Source: Candidatus Methanophagales archaeon (GTDB taxonomy: Archaea; Halobacteriota; Syntropharchaeia; Alkanophagales; Methanospirareceae). From it: 64,000 nucleotides of DNA. The translations under genes were made by a program, and so were the position numbers. The notes beneath the pieces were generated by a model. The model searched no databases. It saw nothing but the letters and a program-made list of their open reading frames with translations, and had not been told where the DNA came from. The DNA lies in contig JANPRD010000007.1 in assembly GCA_024699715.1 (NCBI GenBank), forward strand, positions 1-64,000. The letters run 5' to 3'. Each line of letters begins with the position of its first letter. Position 1 is the first letter of the stretch. Positions 1 to 8,168 of the stretch are shown here, piece after piece.

Positions 1-1
1 T

Positions 2-1483
2 TTGCTTGATGTTCGGCGGATGCGAGGCAGGATTTATCCGAGATTTGCGAAGGGCAGTAAGGATTTGCTTCTTGCGGAGAGCGTCATTCGTGTTTTCAAG
101 GAGGGCATCCGAAAGAAATACGGAGACACGCTTTCTCGCCTGAAATCGCTTGAATCCGCCGAGAACTTCAGGAAGGTGCGGGGCTTCGCAAATGTGCTTG
201 AACGCTTCTGCACATTCACTTCAGGCACGCACCTTGAACCGCTTCGCATTCGCCTCGCTCTCTTCTCAAAAGGCTTCGTCACAAGCGAGGAAGAGCGTTT
301 GAGGGTGCTTCGTGAGGTCGCTGAGCAATTCCAAACGACGCCTGCGGAATTGGATGCCGCAATGTTCGCAGACAGGGAAGAAGAGATGCTTCTTGAGAGC
401 ATTAGCGATGTGAATGCAGCAGATTTGATGAAATTTTACAATTTATCTTTGCTACAAACGGTGCTATTTGACGCCTTAAGGCTCACTTTTTGGACGAATT
501 CAAACCATAAAGAGATATTTCGCCGCATAAAATGGCTCGGACTGATGTATGAATTGCGAGAGGAAGGTGGAAAGATGCTTGTTGAGATTACAGGAGCGGC
601 TTCAATCCTTAAGATGACTCGCAAATACGGGACGGCAATCGCAAAATTGCTACCTTCAGTGTTGAATGCTGGAAAGTGGTGGCTCCGTGCTGAGATTCTT
701 CACGAAAATCGCATTTACTTGCTTGAGCTTGACGCATCAAAAGCATACCTTTTCCCGAAGTTTGATGAAAAAATCGCTTATGATTCCTCACTTGAGCAGG
801 AATTTGAAGCAGCGATGCGTGCAATTAACCCGCAGTTTGAGGTAATCAGAGAGCCTTCCGTCGTGAAGGCAGGAACTCACGCATTCATTCCCGATTTCGC
901 AGTTAAAATCGGCGGTGCAGGCGTGGGAGCAGATGGAAAAGCATGTGCGAGTGAGAAGAGGGAAGTTTATGTAGAAATAGTGGGATTTTGGACGCCTGAA
1001 TATTTGAGGGCGAAAGTGGAGAAGGTTAAAAAGGCGAAAGTTCCGCTAATTATTATTGCGAGAGAGGATTACGGGACGAAATTTGAGCCTCTTGAGGATG
1101 TGATTTTGTTCTCAAAGAGGATTCCTTATGTTGAAGTTGCCCGGAAGATAGAGGAAAAGTTGCGTTCAGAAGCTTTTGAACTTGGCGATGCGGATGTGGT
1201 GAATTTGCGTGAGCTTGCGGAGAGGCATCTCGTTGAGATGCGTGTGTTAGAGGAGCGGGCTTTGCAGAAAGGCTACGCAGTCGTCGGCTCTTACGCCATT
1301 CGCAAGGATGTGCTTGAGCGAGTGCGTGCTGAAATAGATGCAGTAGAGATGAAGAAGCTCGCTTCAGTGTCAAAAATACTCAAAAAATACGGGCTTTCTA
1401 CTGATATTCTCGCAGAAATGGGATACAAAATATGCTGGTCTGGGCTAAATTTTGAGCAGGCGTGGGTGAAAAAGCAGATGTAG
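2..1483 (+). CDS. bax1: DUF790-family nuclease Bax1 (5' partial)
   Basis: Archaeal DUF790 protein, known as Bax1, the structure-specific endonuclease that partners the XPB helicase in DNA repair. About 493 residues are visible. The frame is open to the left edge, so the true N-terminus is outside the window; the leading residues (MRGRIYPRF) match the region just after the family's usual start. The C-terminal half has the PD-(D/E)XK-like core: FIPDF near residue 297, then VYVEIVGFW near residue 323, followed by a lysine-rich helix (KVEKVKKAK) and a hydrophobic strand. No xpb gene is visible; it may lie upstream. The downstream serine protease gene converges on it. Family assignment is solid; the exact substrate is from family knowledge. 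Confidence 0.85.
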   Translation: MLDVRRMRGRIYPRFAKGSKDLLLAESVIRVFKEGIRKKYGDTLSRLKSLESAENFRKVRGFANVLERFCTFTSGTHLEPLRIRLALFSKGFVTSEEERLRVLREVAEQFQTTPAELDAAMFADREEEMLLESISDVNAADLMKFYNLSLLQTVLFDALRLTFWTNSNHKEIFRRIKWLGLMYELREEGGKMLVEITGAASILKMTRKYGTAIAKLLPSVLNAGKWWLRAEILHENRIYLLELDASKAYLFPKFDEKIAYDSSLEQEFEAAMRAINPQFEVIREPSVVKAGTHAFIPDFAVKIGGAGVGADGKACASEKREVYVEIVGFWTPEYLRAKVEKVKKAKVPLIIIAREDYGTKFEPLEDVILFSKRIPYVEVARKIEEKLRSEAFELGDADVVNLRELAERHLVEMRVLEERALQKGYAVVGSYAIRKDVLERVRAEIDAVEMKKLASVSKILKKYGLSTDILAEMGYKICWSGLNFEQAWVKKQM

Positions 1484-1510
1484 TTGCGTGTGGCGCTGCG
1501 AGACTGTGGG

Positions 1511-1575
1511 ATGTCGGAAGGGTCGGAAAGATTGGAAGGGTTGGAGGGATTGGAAGTTGGAAGGTTCAGAATGGT
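1511..1575. repeat. degenerate GGAAGG(T/G)T microsatellite
   Basis: Between two convergent genes lies a run of imperfect units of the type tcggaagggt, tcggaaagat, tggaagggtt, tggagggatt, tggaagttgg. It is short and purine-rich. Its right end overlaps the 3' end of the protease gene. Similar degenerate short repeats occur in other gaps and inside genes of this window. Confidence 0.5.
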
Positions 1576-2435
1576 CTGAAGAGGAAAATTTTTTCTCGCT
1601 CTTTTCCTCTTTGAGGTGCGGGGACGAATTCAACGCTGGGATGCCTCTGCATTAGAGGTTGCGGGTAGAGTTCCATGAGTTCGTAGACTTCAGGCGGAAC
1701 TTCTTCGGAGACATTCAAGCCGAGCTGGCGGGCGACATCCGCAGTGAGCGGGAAGTCATGCGTCCAGCGTCCTTCTGTGAGCGCAGTGGCGACCTCACGA
1801 GCTTTCTCTTCGGGCATTTTATCTTTAAGCAGTTCAAAAACGAGCTCTCTCACCTGACGGATTGCTTTCTCTGCAATATCTGCGAGTATGAGCGTCTCGT
1901 CGTCCAAGTCCTCTTTTTTCTTCTGCTCAACCGCTCGCTTCACAGATGGCGCTGGATAACTCATAATTTGAGGGTCAACAGGTCCGAGAACAGCATGCGA
2001 GTCCATCACGATTTCATCCGCTGCGAGCGCAATAAGTGTCCCTCCGCTCATCGCATAGTGCGGCACAATTACCGTCGTCTTCGCAGGATGGCTCTTCAAC
2101 GCCTTCGCTATTTGCGACGCTGCAAGCACAAGACCGCCGGGCGTGTGCAAAATCAGGTCAATCGGCTTGTCCTTCGGCGTCCTTCTTATTGCACGCAAAA
2201 TTTTCTCCGAATCTTCTATGTCAATGAAACGGTAGAAAGGGATGCCGAAGATTCCGATGCTCTCCTGACGATGAATCATCGCAATCACATTCGTGCCTCT
2301 CTTCGCTCCCATTCTCCTCAAAACAGAGCGCCTTGCCGCCGATAATTGCCGATAATGCATCTGCGGGGCTAAAATTAGGTAGAGTATGAGGAGCAACCAT
2401 ATCATTCCGCTGAAAAACCCCGTCCAATCGTCCAT
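1566..2435 (-). CDS. Membrane-anchored Clp-class serine protease (SDH/DUF114 family)
   Basis: A 289-residue member of the serine dehydrogenase proteinase (SDH, DUF114) family, related to ClpP/SppA peptidases. One transmembrane segment spans residues 10-23 (MIWLLLILYLILAP), so the protein is probably anchored with its catalytic part in the cytosol. The crotonase-like fold shows HTPGG at about 97-101 and the nucleophile motif MSGGT with Ser130, followed by GPVDPQ. Archaeal members are thought to degrade membrane or misfolded proteins. The ATG at 2435 lies only about 20 nt after a TATA-like ttttaaaa, and no ribosome binding site is visible, which suggests a leaderless transcript. Confidence 0.85.
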   Translation of the reverse strand: MDDWTGFFSGMIWLLLILYLILAPQMHYRQLSAARRSVLRRMGAKRGTNVIAMIHRQESIGIFGIPFYRFIDIEDSEKILRAIRRTPKDKPIDLILHTPGGLVLAASQIAKALKSHPAKTTVIVPHYAMSGGTLIALAADEIVMDSHAVLGPVDPQIMSYPAPSVKRAVEQKKKEDLDDETLILADIAEKAIRQVRELVFELLKDKMPEEKAREVATALTEGRWTHDFPLTADVARQLGLNVSEEVPPEVYELMELYPQPLMQRHPSVEFVPAPQRGKEREKIFLFRPF

Positions 2436-2452
2436 TATTTAAAATAAAATTC

Positions 2453-2460
2453 TTTTAAAA
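2453..2460 (-). promoter_or_regulatory. TATA box for the serine protease gene
   Basis: The palindromic ttttaaaa lies about 20-25 nt before the ATG at 2435 on the minus strand, the spacing expected for a leaderless archaeal message. Confidence 0.45.
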
Positions 2461-2595
2461 TAATATCTCTCCCTCTACCCCCTTCCCTTTCACTATGCCT
2501 TTCACATGCGTCCTTTTTTTCTATTCCCTCACCGCCTCCTAACGCACCTCTCCTTCCATCTGTCAGACATTTCACTTTAGGGTAAAGGGGAAGGT

Positions 2596-2611
2596 GGAAG
2601 TCTCAACTTCC
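2596..2611. other. Small perfect hairpin in intergenic region
   Basis: GGAAGT-CTCA-ACTTCC forms a 6-bp stem with a 4-nt loop in the 260-bp gap between divergent genes. There is no U-tract after it on either strand, so it is not a convincing terminator. Its role is unknown. Confidence 0.3.
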
Positions 2612-2660
2612 GCTGTTGTTGTGGATATTGCTCGCAGTAAGCATGCAAGGAGCATTAAGT

Positions 2661-2670
2661 TTTATATATA
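2661..2670 (+). promoter_or_regulatory. TATA box (tttatatata)
   Basis: A strong archaeal TATA element 35-44 nt before the ATG at 2705. It predicts a start site near 2690-2695 and a short leader holding the ribosome binding site gaggtga. Confidence 0.7.
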
Positions 2671-2704
2671 AGGTCGTTGTAATGCTCTGAATGAGGTGAT
2701 GGGG

Positions 2705-2992
2705 ATGGCGAAGATATGCATAGAAGGGGAATCTTTGTCTGATGTGCGACGCATCTTGGGTGAAGAGCCGGCAGTGCCTCCGAAACTTGCGCCCGTCGTT
2801 GACGATGTCGTGAAGGTGTTGGAAGCTGCTCGGAAGGCAAGAGAGGAAGACCCCAGAGGTCGCTCAAAACGGATGATTGCACGCTACGCAGGCATAGACG
2901 ACATCGCAATGGTCGGAGACATCCTTTCTTTGCTCGCAAGGCACGGATTAGTTGAGAAGCGCACAAAAGGTCGCTGGGTCGCAATCGTCTGA
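2705..2992 (+). CDS. Small conserved-type protein, possible winged-helix
   Basis: A 95-residue soluble protein that I do not recognise. The start at 2705 is set by gaggtga at 2693-2699, five bases upstream; a GTG at 2696 in the same frame overlaps that site and is less likely. The N-terminal half is acidic with prolines (EEPAVPPKLAPVVDDVV). The C-terminal half looks helical and ends in a pattern like a winged-helix domain (IARYAGIDDIAMVGDILSLL, then LVEKRTKGRWVAIV, which resembles a helix followed by a two-strand wing). It has its own strong TATA box. A role as a small DNA-binding regulator is only a guess from the fold pattern. Confidence 0.65.
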   Translation: MAKICIEGESLSDVRRILGEEPAVPPKLAPVVDDVVKVLEAARKAREEDPRGRSKRMIARYAGIDDIAMVGDILSLLARHGLVEKRTKGRWVAIV

Positions 2993-3070
2993 ACACTGCG
3001 AGCAAACCCTGCCTTTTCCCCTTATTTTTTTCGCTTTGCTTTTTTTGCTTTTGCGGCTGCTTTCAGCGCT

Positions 3071-5041
3071 TCACAACACAAAAATTGCGGGTCTCAGCGG
3101 AATTGCGTTCTTACGCCTCTTCTTCGGGTCTACGCTCTCGTCCACCGCATCCGCATCGTAAATCTCGCATCTGCACTTGAACTCTCGCTCTAAAAATTCA
3201 CGAGCAGCGAGCAGAACGCTCAACTCTTCAATCCCCGCAAGCTCTTCTACTGCCTCCGCCCCCAACGCCATTTTCGCCCTTAAAAACTGCACTCGCTCAA
3301 CGATGCCTTTCACAAGCGTGGGCAGCTCCTTCCGGTGTGGGCGAAGATGCTCCTCCCGCATCAGTGCTGGAAGCATTTCTTTGACGCCCTTTCCGTCTGC
3401 GAGCATTTTCAGCACGCTCCTGAACACCTCACGCTTCCACGCAGGCGCCACAAAAAGCACGATTTTCTGCGGTGAGATGCCCGTGACCTTCAAAATCTCA
3501 TTCACATCCTCAACGACAAGCGAGAGGAACTGCTCCTCCAGAAGTGCTTTCCTGTCTTCAAGCGCAGCGCTCGCTTTCGGAAACGCTGCAAGCGAAACGA
3601 ACTGCTTTCCGTCGGGGTTCTTTCCCATTCTGCTCCAAATCTCCTCGCAAGCATGCGGAATGAACGGAGCGAGAAGCCTGACCCAGACATCCAAAACGAA
3701 CCTCAAAACGCTCCGAAGCCTCTCCCTCTCCGCTCCCTGCGTCTGCTCCCAGCGAGTCCTGCGCCTGAACCACCGCAAGTCGCTCTCAAATTCAAAGAAT
3801 GCGTGCTGTAATGCTCGCCTGCACTGAAAATGCTCCAAAGCATCCGTCGTGGCACGAATGTGCTGCTGCACCCTGCTCAAAAGCCAACGCTCCACACCGC
3901 TTAAATCCTCAAAACGAAGCTCTCCCTCCCTTTCTTGCTCTTGCTCCTCTTCCCGCTCTCCTTTTCTGACTTCTCTCTCCAGCTCTCTCTGCCCTCCCTG
4001 CTCTCTCTGCTCTCCCTGCTCCGCACCACCACCTGCAGCGCTGAGAAGCTTTGCGTCCTTTGTCCATTCAGCAATCTCGCTTGCAGTGTTAAGGAAGCGT
4101 TCAACATGCTTTTTCGCTGCGAATGCGCCCTCTTCGTTCCAATCAAAGTCCTGCCAAGGCTCAGCAGCACTCAGAAGGAAGAGGCGAACCGCATCAGCAC
4201 CGTATTTCTCAATCGCATCGCTCAAAAGCACAATATTACCCTTTGAACTGCTCATTTTCTTTCCGTCCTTCGTTGCCATGCCGAAAACAACAATGCAACG
4301 AGGATGAAACTCCGCAGGAAATATCGCAACATGGTGGAATAGTTGGAATGTAAGATGGTTTCGCACCAAATCCCTCGCTGAAAATCTGCAATCATACGGA
4401 TACCAATATAAAAATTCCTTCCTCATGCGCTCAAATGCATGCTCAAATGCATGAGCGGGAGAGCCTTCGCCCAGAAATATGTAATTGAACGCATTTTCGT
4501 CCAAAATTTCGGCATCAACTTCTCGCAAGATGTGAGAAATCGTGTAGTAAGCCATGTAAATTGTGGAATCGCTGAGAGGCTCAACAATCCAACGCTCATC
4601 CCAGGGCAACTTCGTCCCCAAGCCGAGCCTGCGTGCGCATGCCCATGCACGAAGCCAGTCAACCGTCTCCTCAAACTCAACTCTTATCTCTGGAGGCACG
4701 AAATTCACACGATTTAGCAGCTCTCGCACACGCTCCTTCCAAGATTCGTCGTCGTAGCGCAAGAACCACTGGTCGCTCAGCAGCGAAACGACAACGGGCG
4801 TGTTGCACCTGCAAACAACAGGACGCTCACTGAACTCATACATCGGCGACGCAAAGCCTTTCTCGGTGAGAGCTTCTTTCACTCGCTCACGAGCCTCACG
4901 AACAGGCATGCCCTCGTAGCCCTGAACAAGCATCTCGCCCTTGTTGAACTCCATTGCGTAGAGCTCTTCAGTCGCTTTCTCAAGCCTGCTGTCCTCCTGA
5001 TTCTTGATGCCCAAACGCTTGACAACAATCTCAGCAGGCAC
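3071..5041 (-). CDS. leuS: Leucyl-tRNA synthetase, C-terminal part (frameshifted gene)
   Basis: This 656-residue frame carries the second half of archaeal-type class I leucyl-tRNA synthetase: the end of the editing domain, the catalytic core with the KMSKS signature as KMSSSKGN, and the anticodon-binding domain. The first half lies upstream at 5164-6186 in another frame. The frame continues upstream of the GTG at 5041 to about 5110, coding for residues such as CEGCEEKRKRRR, so the GTG is probably not a real start. A low-complexity insertion of about 45 residues rich in E, R, Q and G (plus-strand 3917-4050) sits between the KMSKS region and the anticodon domain. LeuS is essential, so the break is more likely an assembly error or recoding than gene death. 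Confidence 0.9.
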   Translation of the reverse strand: MPAEIVVKRLGIKNQEDSRLEKATEELYAMEFNKGEMLVQGYEGMPVREARERVKEALTEKGFASPMYEFSERPVVCRCNTPVVVSLLSDQWFLRYDDESWKERVRELLNRVNFVPPEIRVEFEETVDWLRAWACARRLGLGTKLPWDERWIVEPLSDSTIYMAYYTISHILREVDAEILDENAFNYIFLGEGSPAHAFEHAFERMRKEFLYWYPYDCRFSARDLVRNHLTFQLFHHVAIFPAEFHPRCIVVFGMATKDGKKMSSSKGNIVLLSDAIEKYGADAVRLFLLSAAEPWQDFDWNEEGAFAAKKHVERFLNTASEIAEWTKDAKLLSAAGGGAEQGEQREQGGQRELEREVRKGEREEEQEQEREGELRFEDLSGVERWLLSRVQQHIRATTDALEHFQCRRALQHAFFEFESDLRWFRRRTRWEQTQGAERERLRSVLRFVLDVWVRLLAPFIPHACEEIWSRMGKNPDGKQFVSLAAFPKASAALEDRKALLEEQFLSLVVEDVNEILKVTGISPQKIVLFVAPAWKREVFRSVLKMLADGKGVKEMLPALMREEHLRPHRKELPTLVKGIVERVQFLRAKMALGAEAVEELAGIEELSVLLAAREFLEREFKCRCEIYDADAVDESVDPKKRRKNAIPLRPAIFVL

Positions 5042-5163
5042 CGCTTCTGCCGCTTCTCCGCTCCGCCGTCGCTTCCGCTTCTCCTCGCAACCCTCGCAAC
5101 AACGCCTCGCAGCGAATAATTTTTCGTGGCTTGATATTCAGATACTTACCTTGAGCGTGCAAG

Positions 5164-6186
5164 TCACGAAGGGCGACAAAATCGTAAGGTGCGTGTGCAG
5201 GGAACGCTCATCACAATCCCAGTTCCGAAAGAAACATCAACAAAACTCGCAGGCAATATCTCTACTTCTTCACCATTCACGGGATTTACTGCAAATTTAC
5301 CCACTAAATCCTCCCCCTTTATCTCACTTCCTTCAATAACTTCAACCTTATAACCCTGATATTTGATTTTAAATGCGCATTCTTTGCTTATTATCCAAGT
5401 CTCTTCGCCACTTTCGCCATTACGAGAGACTTTCGCATAAATGTATTCGCTGCTCGGATTCACCCATAAGTTCGTCACGCCAAAAATCGTTTCAGGGCGG
5501 AGCGTTGCAACGGGCAGAAAAACATCCTCTTCGCCTTTCAACTTGAATTTCAGCAGTGTGAATTCCAAAATTGATGCTCCTTCACCTGAAAGAAGGTCGT
5601 GGTCGCCCACAGGATTTCCGCAAGAGGGGCAAAACTTCACAGGATGCTCGCCTTTTGCGATAAAACCGCCTTCTTTAAGACGCATGTATTGCCAATGGAT
5701 GAACTTTTGGTAGTGAGCGTCAACGGTTGTGAAGCATCTGCGCCAGTCAATTGAGAAGCCCATCTCGTCCATGATTCTGCGGTATTCCGCCGTGAAATAT
5801 GAGACGATGCGTTCAGGCTCGGTGAAATGCCTCAATTCCTCCTCTGGAACCTTGTAAAGGTCTCGGTAAAGGTGAATTGCACTCTCGTCGCCTCTCGCTA
5901 TTCTTCGTGAGATGCCGATGACTGGCGTGCCTGTGACATGGAAAGCCATCGGAAAGAGGACATTGAAGCCTTGCATCCTTTTGTAGCGGGCAATCACATC
6001 CGGAACGGTGTATGTGCGTCCATGACCGACATGCATCGCTCCCGAAGGGTAAGGATATGCGACATTCAAGTAGAATTTCTTCTTCGCAGCGGAGGCATCA
6101 GCCTCAAAAATCCTCGCAGATGCCCATTTTTGTTGCCACTTCCGCTCTATCTCTCGCAGTTCCATCGCCTTCGCCTCTCCGCCCAT
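5164..6186 (-). CDS. leuS: Leucyl-tRNA synthetase, N-terminal part (frameshifted gene)
   Basis: N-terminal half of leucyl-tRNA synthetase, which charges tRNA-Leu in the cytosol. It has the HIGH motif as HVGH in [15 protein letters not shown], a zinc-binding [13 protein letters not shown] segment, and the start of the CP1 editing domain ([10 protein letters not shown]). The frame follows the family up to GTGIVMSVP near 5203, then goes off with unrelated residues to the stop. Between about 5200 and 5110 a different frame continues the family sequence ([13 protein letters not shown]), and a second shift near 5085-5115 leads into the frame of 3071-5041. The start at 6186 has ggagg seven bases upstream; a GTG at 6192 abuts that site. 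Whole gene: 3071-6186. Confidence 0.9.
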   Translation of the reverse strand: MGGEAKAMELREIERKWQQKWASARIFEADASAAKKKFYLNVAYPYPSGAMHVGHGRTYTVPDVIARYKRMQGFNVLFPMAFHVTGTPVIGISRRIARGDESAIHLYRDLYKVPEEELRHFTEPERIVSYFTAEYRRIMDEMGFSIDWRRCFTTVDAHYQKFIHWQYMRLKEGGFIAKGEHPVKFCPSCGNPVGDHDLLSGEGASILEFTLLKFKLKGEEDVFLPVATLRPETIFGVTNLWVNPSSEYIYAKVSRNGESGEETWIISKECAFKIKYQGYKVEVIEGSEIKGEDLVGKFAVNPVNGEEVEILPASFVDVSFGTGIVMSVPCTRTLRFCRPS

Positions 6187-6270
6187 CTCCACGCCTCCTT
6201 CATCTCTTTTGTTAAATTTTTCGCTCTTTTCTCACCTTGCTCCCGCTCTTGTAAATGAAAAAAACGGGAA

Positions 6271-6280
6271 ATAAATATAG
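6271..6280 (-). promoter_or_regulatory. TATA box upstream of leuS
   Basis: On the minus strand this reads ctatatttat, about 85 nt before the leuS start, giving a leader of roughly 60 nt. The remaining gap to 6468 is A/T-rich with no gene that I can see. Confidence 0.45.
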
Positions 6281-6468
6281 CAAGATTCCCCTCACTCCTC
6301 ACAACGACAACAATAAAAAATATCAATTGAATTGGCAATCCTCGCATTGTTGCGTGAGCACGCCGCTTTTAATGTGATGCGGAGCATAAGTCATTTAAGA
6401 TGAAAGGCAATGTGCAGAGCACTGCAGAGGCATCTCTCACATCTTATTTCCATCTTTATTTTCTCCTG

Positions 6469-6924
6469 TTAGATTTGCTTGATAATTCCTGCTATTAGAT
6501 TTATTCTTGGGACTCTTTTCATATAATCTCTGTATGCATTGCCAAACTTTTCTATGTTTCTTTTTTCTTCTTCTATCATTGCGAGACACAGCAGAACAAT
6601 TAATATTGCGCCAACAATAACACTAATCCAGTGCTGTGAAATAATAACCAAAGCGAAAATTATGAGGATATGCCCTAAGAATTCAGGATGGCGAACAAAA
6701 GCATACATCCCTCTTTCAACAAGTCCTATACCTTCTGCATGCCCTTTCTTTCGTGATTTGCTTGACCACAACAAAAAAACGATTCCAAATGCCAAGATTA
6801 TCCATCCCGCATATACTAATCCCGCTAAATCGGCAGAATTGTAATGAATAATGGTAGAGATTATCAACATCCCATATAAACCTATATATGCTATGTGACC
6901 AACTAAGTGACTTTTCTTATGCAT
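6469..6924 (-). CDS. Isoprenylcysteine carboxyl methyltransferase-like membrane protein
   Basis: A 151-residue polytopic membrane protein of the ICMT/PEMT-like methyltransferase superfamily. It has about four hydrophobic segments and the family C-terminal signature: GMYAFVRHPEFLGHIL (the RHP motif used in AdoMet binding) followed by a hydrophobic helix and MIEEEKRNIEKFGNAYRDYM. Start at 6924 is chosen because aggagga lies just upstream; the frame is open further upstream but without similarity. Prokaryotic members methylate unknown small molecules or lipids, so the substrate cannot be named. It stands alone. Confidence 0.75.
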   Translation of the reverse strand: MHKKSHLVGHIAYIGLYGMLIISTIIHYNSADLAGLVYAGWIILAFGIVFLLWSSKSRKKGHAEGIGLVERGMYAFVRHPEFLGHILIIFALVIISQHWISVIVGAILIVLLCLAMIEEEKRNIEKFGNAYRDYMKRVPRINLIAGIIKQI

Positions 6925-7233
6925 GTTTCCTCCTGCCTTTAATTTTGCGGGCATCTGAATGAACGGTGTGGGCATTTTGACGCTTGACGCCAGATTGGAG
7001 TAGCGAAGAAGCCGAATGCTTGCTCGCAGTTCTTCTGTTAAGAACCACACAAATACCTTCTGCTGGCATGATATTCAATTCAATTTGCTTATATAAAAAT
7101 GCTTCTAAAAATTCAAAGGTCCACTTGTGGCGCGCCCAGCTTTTAACCCCCTCCTTCCAGTTCATGCTTTCAGGGACAGGAAACGATGAGAAGATAAAAG
7201 ATAGAAGAGTTTGTTTGGGAGGAGGCGAAAGAT
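6925..7233. other. Intergenic stretch without a supportable gene
   Basis: About 310 bases between a minus-strand and a plus-strand gene. It contains a TATA-like cttatataaaaat at 7089-7101 and several open frames without recognisable sequence. I see no RNA gene or repeat here. Confidence 0.4.
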
Positions 7234-7467
7234 ATGGCAGAAGTGGAGGTAAAAAAGGTATTAGCTCTTGTGCCTGAATTATTAGAGGTGCCGTATCCAA
7301 GAATTTGGACATCCTATGATAAGGAGGCAGATGTCTTATACATCAACTTCAAGAAGCCAAGCCATGCGGATGATTCCGAACTCACTGATGATGACATCAT
7401 GATCAAATATGAGAAAGGGGAGATTATAGGGATTACCGTCCTTAATGCAAGCAAGAGGAGAAGATAA
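7234..7467 (+). CDS. DUF2283 family protein
   Basis: A 77-residue protein with the DUF2283 pattern: SYDKEADVLYINF near residues 29-41, then an acidic middle and KGEIIGITVLNASKR at the end. The family is small, mostly beta, widespread in prokaryotes, and of unknown function; members often lie beside toxin-antitoxin-like genes. An upstream ggaggag about 12 bases before the ATG supports this start. Downstream follow a fragment resembling the end of an antitoxin and an MNT-type nucleotidyltransferase, fitting a small accessory patch. Confidence 0.8.
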   Translation: MAEVEVKKVLALVPELLEVPYPRIWTSYDKEADVLYINFKKPSHADDSELTDDDIMIKYEKGEIIGITVLNASKRRR

Positions 7468-7477
7468 AGACGCTTGA

Positions 7478-7645
7478 AAGATTGAGAGTGGTGCTTGCTT
7501 TATTCTTGAGGGGAAGGAGGAAAGGGAGGCGACGCTTGGAGTTCTCAAGGACAAAGAGACGATGGAGAATATAAAAGCTGCGAATGAGGCATGGGAAGCG
7601 AGGAGAATGAAAGAGTTTATGCCTTGGGAGAATGTGAAAAGGTAA
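7478..7645 (+). pseudogene. Antitoxin-like C-terminal remnant
   Basis: An open stretch without a start codon codes for EEREATLGVLKDKETMENIK followed by a charged tail ending MPWENVKR. This pattern (..LEIL.DKETME.I.... then an acidic-basic tail) resembles the C-terminus of archaeal RelB/ribbon-helix-helix-like antitoxins. A stop at 7475-7477 closes the frame upstream, so only the end of a gene remains. Assignment is by pattern and tentative. Confidence 0.35.
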
Positions 7646-7739
7646 ATTAAGAGTTGAGATTATCGCATCATTCACAGAATTGAAGATGGAGTGAAAGGAC
7701 TGATTGAATTCGCATATAGGGTTAGGAGATTGCTTGAAA

Positions 7740-8066
7740 ATGATTGAGAGGTATTTTGATGAGCTGATAAAAATAGCGAAGGAGAGGAAAGAGTACTTTG
7801 AAAACTACATGCATTATGCGAGGCTTGTGAAGGAGGCTGTGGGAGGAGAAGTTATTGTTTTTGGCTCTGTTGTTGAAGGCAAGCATACGATGGCATCGGA
7901 CATAGACCTGCTCGTTGTTCTTGATTCAATTGAGAGAAGGGACGAAATTCTGATGAAGATAAACGAGGTTCTTGGCGAATTCCATCCGTTCCAAATCCAT
8001 CTCGTGACAAGAAAGGAGTTTGAATGGTATAAGAGGTTCATTAAGAAGTGGAGGCGTGTAGAATGA
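7740..8066 (+). CDS. MNT-type nucleotidyltransferase domain protein
   Basis: A 108-residue minimal nucleotidyltransferase of the pol-beta superfamily. The motif GSVVEGKHTMASDIDLLVVL (near residues 44-63) gives the GS signature and the two metal-binding aspartates of DxD. Such proteins are commonly antitoxins that AMPylate HEPN-domain toxins. No HEPN gene is visible; an open but startless frame just before it (7655-7735) codes a short helical peptide that could be a neighbour's remnant. The start at 7740 is the first ATG; a TTG lies 36 bases upstream in frame. Confidence 0.75.
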   Translation: MIERYFDELIKIAKERKEYFENYMHYARLVKEAVGGEVIVFGSVVEGKHTMASDIDLLVVLDSIERRDEILMKINEVLGEFHPFQIHLVTRKEFEWYKRFIKKWRRVE

Positions 8067-8168
8067 ATTTAAAATTGCTGAAATGGAGACCGAAGAGGAG
8101 ACCGAAGATGAATCCAAGAGAAGGTGTGAAGAAGCTTTTAAGTTGGATTCATGCAAATAAAGATGTTT

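Noticed and set aside
1659-2345. A 228-residue open frame antisense to the serine protease
   Set aside because: It is rich in R, C and H with no domain; the opposite strand codes a clear protease.
2596-2611. Intrinsic terminator
   Set aside because: The hairpin has no following T-run and lies between divergent genes.
5085-5205. Intron or intein in leuS
   Set aside because: No extra block is inserted; the sequence is continuous but changes frame by single bases.
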